NCBI RefSeq assembly: GCF_030704535.1
Contig: NC_081823.1
Span: forward strand, 3,752,501-3,816,500
Length of the DNA stretch: 64,000 nucleotides
Source of the DNA: Vitis vinifera
Lineage: Eukaryota; Streptophyta; Magnoliopsida; Vitales; Vitaceae
Direction of reading: 5' to 3'
Shown here: positions 57,461 through 64,000 of the stretch, in pieces
Numbering within the stretch: position 1 is the stretch's first letter
Layout of the letters: the number at the start of each line of letters is the position of its first letter
Notes under the pieces: model-generated
Told to the model about the DNA's origin: nothing
What the model saw: only the letters and a program-made list of their open reading frames with translations
The model's database searches: none
Translations under genes and position numbers: made by a program

Positions 57461-59074
57461 GGGTGCAATGCAGCAGCATGTGTATATACAAACATAATTC
57501 TTTTTTTCTCCTTCCACCAAAGGGTGCAATGCAGCAGCATGTGTTCCTCCCCGTTTTTGTTCAATCTGATGGTAAACTTTGATTGCTGTAGCTTGCAATC
57601 TTTCTCTGACCCGGGGAACCATTGCCCCCCACTGTCTTTGTGAAATGTTCAACCCCTGTACTGGCTTTACTTGACACATCCTTTGTATATAAACCTTCAA
57701 GCTAGTCATGAGAGTGGAATAGTTCAAGACTTCAAGCTGAGCCTGGTTTAATTGGGAATTGAGCTTGAGATTAGCTCTCACCCTAGCCAATTTTGAAGTC
57801 TGGATTTTGTAGGTTTTTCATTATTCCAATGTTATACCCTATTCGAATGCTTATATTTCTTCATTCCTCTATCAGAATACTTGAATTTCACATGCATGAA
57901 GAGTTGTGCCAAAGGTTGGTTGAGGTTGGTTTGTTAGAAATCAAGATTAGAACTCATTTCATATTGAAAACGAGACTTATAACCAAATAAACATTGTTCT
58001 CATTTCAACAGGAAAGGACTATTTAGGGCTTGAACTCTTTTTCCTGTACGCCAAGGATTCAAAACATTGAGATAAATGTCTTGGGTGGAGAAACCTGCCC
58101 AACCCTGACATGTGGAGGATTTGGAGCTCTCCAAGGCACCTCCCCATCATGAGCATGCCGGAACATGATAGTTGAACTCAAAGAAGAGTTCAATGCACCT
58201 TTCGTCCATCAAGAGTTCTAGTCTAAAAAGCATTTATTTAAACAAAAACAAATTAAAAAAATAAAAATTCAGGTGTCTAATAAAATTTGAAAAATATTTT
58301 TAAAAAGTCGAAAAATCGCTCACTTATCCTCCTTCAGGCAATTTTTTAGAATTCTACTAAAAGAACTCGTGCTCGTCCCTTCTTAAATAGACGAGTTTTC
58401 CAGGTTATAAATCACTTCTCCAGGTTGGCACAATGTTTTTTGGGAGTACTCGTAGACTCAGCCCCATGAGAAAGTTGGGACAAGTAATTAAAATTTCTGA
58501 AAGAGATTGTTTGAGCCACATTTCAAAAGTACAAAAAACTGCAAGACCTTTCTGCTAAAATTCCATTTGTCACCTGATAGACGATTAATGAAATGGCTAA
58601 TTATGATGTTGCCCTACCACTTCAAACCTCTGAGAGATAAAACAGTCAAATCATTTAACTTCCAGTGGCCATTTGAATGGTGACCACAGTGGAGGACTCT
58701 GAAGCAACTGCAACCCACCTCTGTTCTGCAGAAAATACTTCAGAGTTGGGTAACATTGGAAATCGGCATCACCTACATCTTTATACGATTACTTGTCCAC
58801 TGTGCAACATCCACCAACAACAATGTGCAGAAGATGAGCATAAAGCTTCAGATGCGTAATGTACATGTCTACATCAATTTGCCTCTGGGAATTGGGAAAA
58901 AAGTGCAGCCTTAACCAAAGACATTAAGTTTATGGTTTTTTTGTTTCTTGTCCCAGAATATATAGCTTATCATACTATTTTCATTGTGAGTTGATACATT
59001 AGAATGGCTCATCCCAAGGTTTGATACAAAAACATGTTGCCCCAACCAGCATTTATGAACTTTGGGGGCATAGT
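57461..59074. other. 3' flank of the basic-protein gene and 3' flank of MRE11
   Basis: A 23-base direct repeat starting GGGTGCAATGCAGCAGCATG occurs at 57461 and about 70 bases later. An antisense open frame covers 57551-57790 without a recognised domain. The remainder has no gene that I can support; MRE11's 3' UTR should extend left from 59074. Confidence 0.45.
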
Positions 59075-62000
59075 TTACCTTCTTAGAGCACCATAATTCC
59101 TTGTTACCTACAAACATGGAGATAAGTAGTTAGGATAGTTATATGCAGATCATATGAAGTTGAAACACATGTAAGGCTCGTCTTCATTTCATTTTAATAA
59201 CTATTCTCATGGGTTTTAAAGTAAACCTTTTACATATGCTACCATATGACCCAGGTTCAGTGGAAATATCACCTAAACACACATACTCAGAGAGAGAGAA
59301 ACATAGACACACACATGTATGCACAACTCAAGTAAAGATTGACGTGGTGGCTGTGGATGTAAAATAAAGATCTGAGAAATAAAATAAAATAAAAACCCTA
59401 CAGCCAACTTTAATATGGTTAACGCATATTTATGTAACCATCTTAAAAACCTTTTCATTTATGTTAGAGTTTATCTTATTTTGTTACCTTATGTTAAAGA
59501 GTAATTTTACTTATCGGTTACTAGGGGTTATGTTTGCAAGGTTGGTTAATAATATAATAAGTGAAAAGATATAGGAAAGTCAAGTTCACAGATTTTATTT
59601 TTAACTAGGTATTAGAGCATTGATGTGCTTATTGTTGATTAGGTAGATCATTCCCAAAAAAGAATAAAATGAACTCCAATAATATTCAAAAGCTAAATTT
59701 AGAAAATGAAGAACAATGAGCATAAAATGGCATAGGTCTTCATTCTTGGAACAAGCACCTAAATAGGACATTTCAGGATATATGTTGAGGTCAACATTGG
59801 CAAGGAAAGAGACTACTCAAAAGAACAAAAATAAGACTGAGATGAATATAACTTACCCGAGGCTGAGGCTTATTTAATCTCTTTGACATGTCATCCTCAT
59901 CATCATCATCATCATCTTTGTTCATAAGCATTCTCTGAATTGAAGTGGAATCTGATTTCCTTCCTCGCTTAGAGGATGTAGTAGCACCTCTACCCCTTCC
60001 CCTTGGAGCAGCTCTTTTGCGTCCTTTGCCTTGGAGATTCTCATCATTTTCCTTGAGAAGAAATTTCTAAATTAATTCAGTCTATGTTACAAGAATGTCC
60101 ACATCTTTGCTCTTTCAAGAAGGAAAACACACTCAACATAGAGGCATGGCTACATGGTTAACTTGAATCAAAATGAATTATGCAAAGGATCTTGATGCAC
60201 TAAATTTGAACCAGGTAAAGCTTTTCCTACCACATTGTCTCAGATTCTCAATGATAACATATATGAAATAATTAAAGTCATAAATTAAATTTTTTACTTT
60301 GATTTCTATGGTTGCGAATTATCAAAACTACTCAATTTTTCATGATAAGCTGAGGTGCAAAAGGGAGTGCATGTCTCATCATGGAATTGGCTCAATAGTA
60401 GTTGCCCAAGGTTGAATCCATACATACTGAGATGTTGAAGTGAAAAAACAACAATGAGAGAGGTGCTTCTTAAGCCAATAATTGTTCATTTGTTCACTTT
60501 TAATGTGGTTGAATGTATTTAACTTGCAGGTCATTATAAAAACAGCCACTCATAAGTTGATGTATTAAGTCAACATAAATCATACCGAGCTGTCATCAAC
60601 CTCATTAATTCCATATTTCCCTGCTTCATCGCTTGAACTGGACTCCACATTGTCCTCATCATCAGCAAGGTTTCGAACAGCAGCTGTCGCAGCAACTGAT
60701 GCAGATCTGCAGCAACAAACTTATCTAAGAAACTTTGCTAGCAAGCATGAATATCTTAACTTTTTGTTTAATGCAATAAATAGCAAAAGGTACAGTAGGC
60801 TTCTGATTTCATACATCTACACTTCCTCAAGGTCTGTTCTTTCAGAAACCAAATATTCTGTTATGAGAAGATGGTGTACATTTGTGAACAAAATGGTGTA
60901 CAACTACACTTCCTCAAAGTCTGTTCTTTCAGAAGTCATGGATGTAAGCACTACTGAACTCCATAAATTTTCTTGTGTTTGCACTCTTGTTTTATTTGTT
61001 TACTTTCCTGGTTAGGCCCAGGAATTTTATGTCCAACCTGATGCACATGTCATGTATTGAATGCCAACAAGAATTTTCAACCATTAATAGGAAATTTACA
61101 ATGGTTACACATTTCATAATATTTTATCCTGACAATGACAATAATAATTAGAACAACTTCTAAAGTGAACATCAAGTTATGGAAATCTTGCAAGGATATC
61201 AATACTTATACAGGCTACAAAACAAGCAGAATAAGCAAGAAATTTAATATTCACTCAACAAAACAAATCTCAACAAAAGAGAATCAATTCATATCAATGA
61301 GAAAGCAGCAAGAGTGGCCAGAAAATCCATCAAATGTGTGTACAAGTTTGGAAAGAGAAATGAAACAGGAGGCGACAAATCTCGTCCCCCCCTCTCCAGC
61401 TTAAATTACTATTTTAGTATGTTGCCCTTTTTTGTTTCACATCTTCTACTTGTAGTGAATATTATTGTTGATCTTTGATTTTTTCAAAGAAAAAAGATAG
61501 GAAATTGTAGATTGAACCATCTTCAAAGCTCCCTTTACTTTCAAATGGATCCTAAACGAGCCTGGACTGTGAATTATGTCATTTTAATTTCATAACATTA
61601 AGCAGCTATTAGGTAGAAAAGTCAGCCTACAGAGATTAGCCATTGCAAAAATTAGCCTTACATGTGAATTAGACAAAAATGAGCTGCTTTGGACTGTTAA
61701 AAGACCAAAAACCTGGCGTATAACTAGATTTCCTTAGAGAATTATTAATAGACAAATTCCAAAAATTAAAAAAGGGCTCCATGAACATGACACTTTATTG
61801 GATCTGAGACAATATTCAGTAAGCTGAAAATCAGCACAGTTAATTATAATTGCATACAGTATAATAGTGATGGTCCAACTAGATGTACTGCCAGTATATG
61901 TTTCTTAATCTTTTACCTGAAATTCAACAAAGAGGCTCAAACACCATCCCTCTACCCCCTTCCATGTTTGCATGTGCACATGCCGAAGAACAAAAGGAGG

Positions 62001-63778
62001 AAAAATGAAATGTGCCACACAAAATATCTTGTATCTTTTATAGTTGCCAAGTAATGTGAGATTTCAAGACTCAGGATTTTCAATGAGAAAAAAAAATTCT
62101 GGAAAGAAACAAACAATATTATTCTCAATAGTATTCACTTTATTGTGAGAAATCAAAATGCTTGTAATTTCCTGAAAGAACAGTATCAGAAATATTAATG
62201 AATAAATAAGCAACAAAGTAACCTTTCAGAATGGCGGAATCCCAGACTTGAATCAAGTGTCATCTGCTTCAAGGTACTGGAGCTCCTCCCCCTGCCCCTG
62301 CCCCTGCCCCTTCCTCTTGTAGAAGATTTACCTTTACCTTGTTCAGAAGCATCATGGGAGGACTTAAAGGTTGCTGATGACCCTTTTCTGCCCCTAGTGG
62401 CAGATTTTGACCCAGATAACTGGGTGGGGTCTTCATCATCACTAAAGGAAACTGCACTTCCAGTTTCAGCAGTACCTTTACTTCTGATATTCTACAAAAA
62501 ATTGAAAAAAGAAGATTAGAAAGCAGAGAGTGGACAAATATTGAACAAGAATGACAGGTAAGAAGGGAAAAAAAATCCAGCCATGGGGATCACTTGTTCT
62601 GCTAAGAAAACTAGAAGAATAAGCATTACCTCCAATGACCGAGCACTTGACATGAACTGTGGGGTTTCCTTTGAGTGCACTGACCTTTCCTTGACCCGTT
62701 CCTGCAATAGTTATATTTAGTTACCATCAAATTATATATTTCCCATATAGGCAAGGTATGCAGGCAGCAGGTTCACACCAAGTGTCAGTGAGATGCCAAA
62801 TGCTACTTCTGCAAAGCAATGTCCTAAAGGGGAAGGAAGAGTACATGTAGAGAGATTCCTTCTTTTACTCGGGAAGAATTAATCCTAACTACTCAAAAGG
62901 CAAAGAGTACAATTAACTTTTAGATTTAAAATCACTGCTTATATACTTACTAATGCCCATAATTTACGATAACATTCTATAATCTAGTAAGATGGGGAAG
63001 GGTTATGGCTTTACCCTGGTGTGAGATATCACATTACTCGAGGAATTCTATACAATGTCAGAATAACGGAAACACCTTATTTATAGATAATACAACCTTA
63101 ACATCTTAGGTGAGATTCTTTCATTACTTTCTAATATATACCAACAGTTATTGAAGTGATATTACAAATTAAGAATTGGGCAATCATCCAAGGCCCCAAG
63201 GACATTCAAGCCAAGGTGGCCATTTTGAAATGCCTGCTCTGCTAGACCCTAATTAAAGTAGAAGAGCCCTCAGAAAGGGAAAAAAATCACCTAGGAGACA
63301 ATTGGACAACACTAGGAAACCCTTAAAATAATTAAAAAAAAGGAAAGAAATTCAATAAGGATAAGCTTCTTGCCTCCAAGCACTCTCCAACTTTAAGAAT
63401 TAAATCTTCCTCTTCAAACTTTAAAGGATCTGAATCACGAGCAATTTTACTCTGTCCAAATAGAAAAACTGATCATGAACACACAAACATAATATCTACA
63501 AACATCAGATAAATCCACAAACAACTCAAAATCATCTGCAATATACTTACAATTGTTATATTCAAACAAATTCAATACCATATAGATGTGGTATAACTAA
63601 AAACCAACCTAAACTATCTGCAATATTGTCACAGAAATTTGAAGACATAATATGGAGTACTTACACGTGTCTCTTCCAGATTATATTGAACACAAGAATA
63701 GAAAGCCATTTTGTCATCTTTGTTGACAAAATTGTGCAATGCAACATCCAAATCATTGACTGGAAGGATCTCCATTTT
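59075..63778 (-). CDS. MRE11: MRE11 double-strand-break repair nuclease, C-terminal exons (partial)
   Basis: MRE11 is the Mn-dependent nuclease of the nuclear MRE11-RAD50-NBS1 complex. Seven exons on the minus strand are visible: 63778-63665, 63451-63374, 62701-62630, 62491-62223, 60706-60586, 60051-59857 and 59107-59075. All join in frame. They begin KMEILPVNDLDVALHNFV, the end of the DNA-binding part, pass through FEEEDLILKVGECLEERVKE, an RG-rich tract (RGRGRGRGRGR in the 62.2-kb exon), TLDSSLGFRHSERSA, a second RG tract (APRGRGRGA) and an Asp run, and end QPRVTRNYGALRR. These match plant MRE11 C-termini closely. The phosphoesterase domain and start codon lie right of the window edge. The intron after GECLE uses a GC donor (63373-63372); the others are GT-AG. 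The last exon codes just ten residues plus stop. Confidence 0.93.
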
Positions 63779-64000
63779 CTGCATCAATAAGTATCATTCT
63801 CAGGGACCCAGAAGTGAAAGAAAGAAAAGATTAAATAACTATATTGCTTCCGTTGTCACACCTGAATGCCACTTATCCAAGTCCTATTTGATCCAGTAAT
63901 TGGAAAAGAATAGAAACTTCACTCCAGGACAGGACAAGTAGAACCAAGCTCATAGAACTGAAGCCCATGATTTCAATTATTAGGTAATATTAATGGTCTA

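Noticed and set aside
1-64000. CRISPR array, operon, bacterial or phage defence system
   Set aside because: The genes have introns and plant homology; tandem repeats seen are microsatellites, LTR-internal units or duplications without spacers of constant size.

Overview
The window looks like nuclear DNA of a eudicot plant, most likely grapevine (Vitis) or a close relative. The reasons are AT-rich intergenic DNA, intron-rich genes with GT-AG junctions, a plant-only light-harvesting gene (LHCB3), a plant class VIII myosin, intron-bearing tRNA-Tyr genes, and Ty1/copia, hAT and LINE elements of plant type. The species is my inference from general resemblance and is not proven here.

Layout. 0-10 kb is accessory sequence: a degenerate AT-rich repeat array split by a small hAT transposon (561-1421) that carries a captured host-gene fragment, a LINE scrap, and a very young Ty1/copia element (3559-9900) sitting inside a decayed copy of a small membrane-protein gene. 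The intact paralogue of that gene follows at 11060-11524. A three-exon gene for a small Lys-rich protein lies on the minus strand (12021-14570). About 9 kb of AT-rich DNA with no gene that I can support follows, containing one likely decayed hAT relative near 22.5 kb.

23.9-49.9 kb is a single gene: a 24-exon, 1229-codon-frame myosin VIII on the plus strand. Its introns hold LTR remnants, LINE fragments, a perfect 257-bp tandem duplication, and an 8.4-kb intron with a copia element nested in a LINE. The reading frame is open throughout and all phases match, yet two near-invariant motor residues differ from the myosin consensus (P-loop Ser to Ile, switch II Glu to Gly). This is the most interesting observation in the window.

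51-64 kb is gene-dense: LHCB3 (minus), two tandem tRNA-Tyr(GTA) genes, a six-exon gene for a basic Ser-rich plant protein of unknown function (plus), and the C-terminal exons of the DNA-repair nuclease gene MRE11 (minus), whose N-terminal exons lie beyond the right edge. The genes do not form a functional cluster; each has its own promoter. No CRISPR array, operon or prokaryotic system is present.
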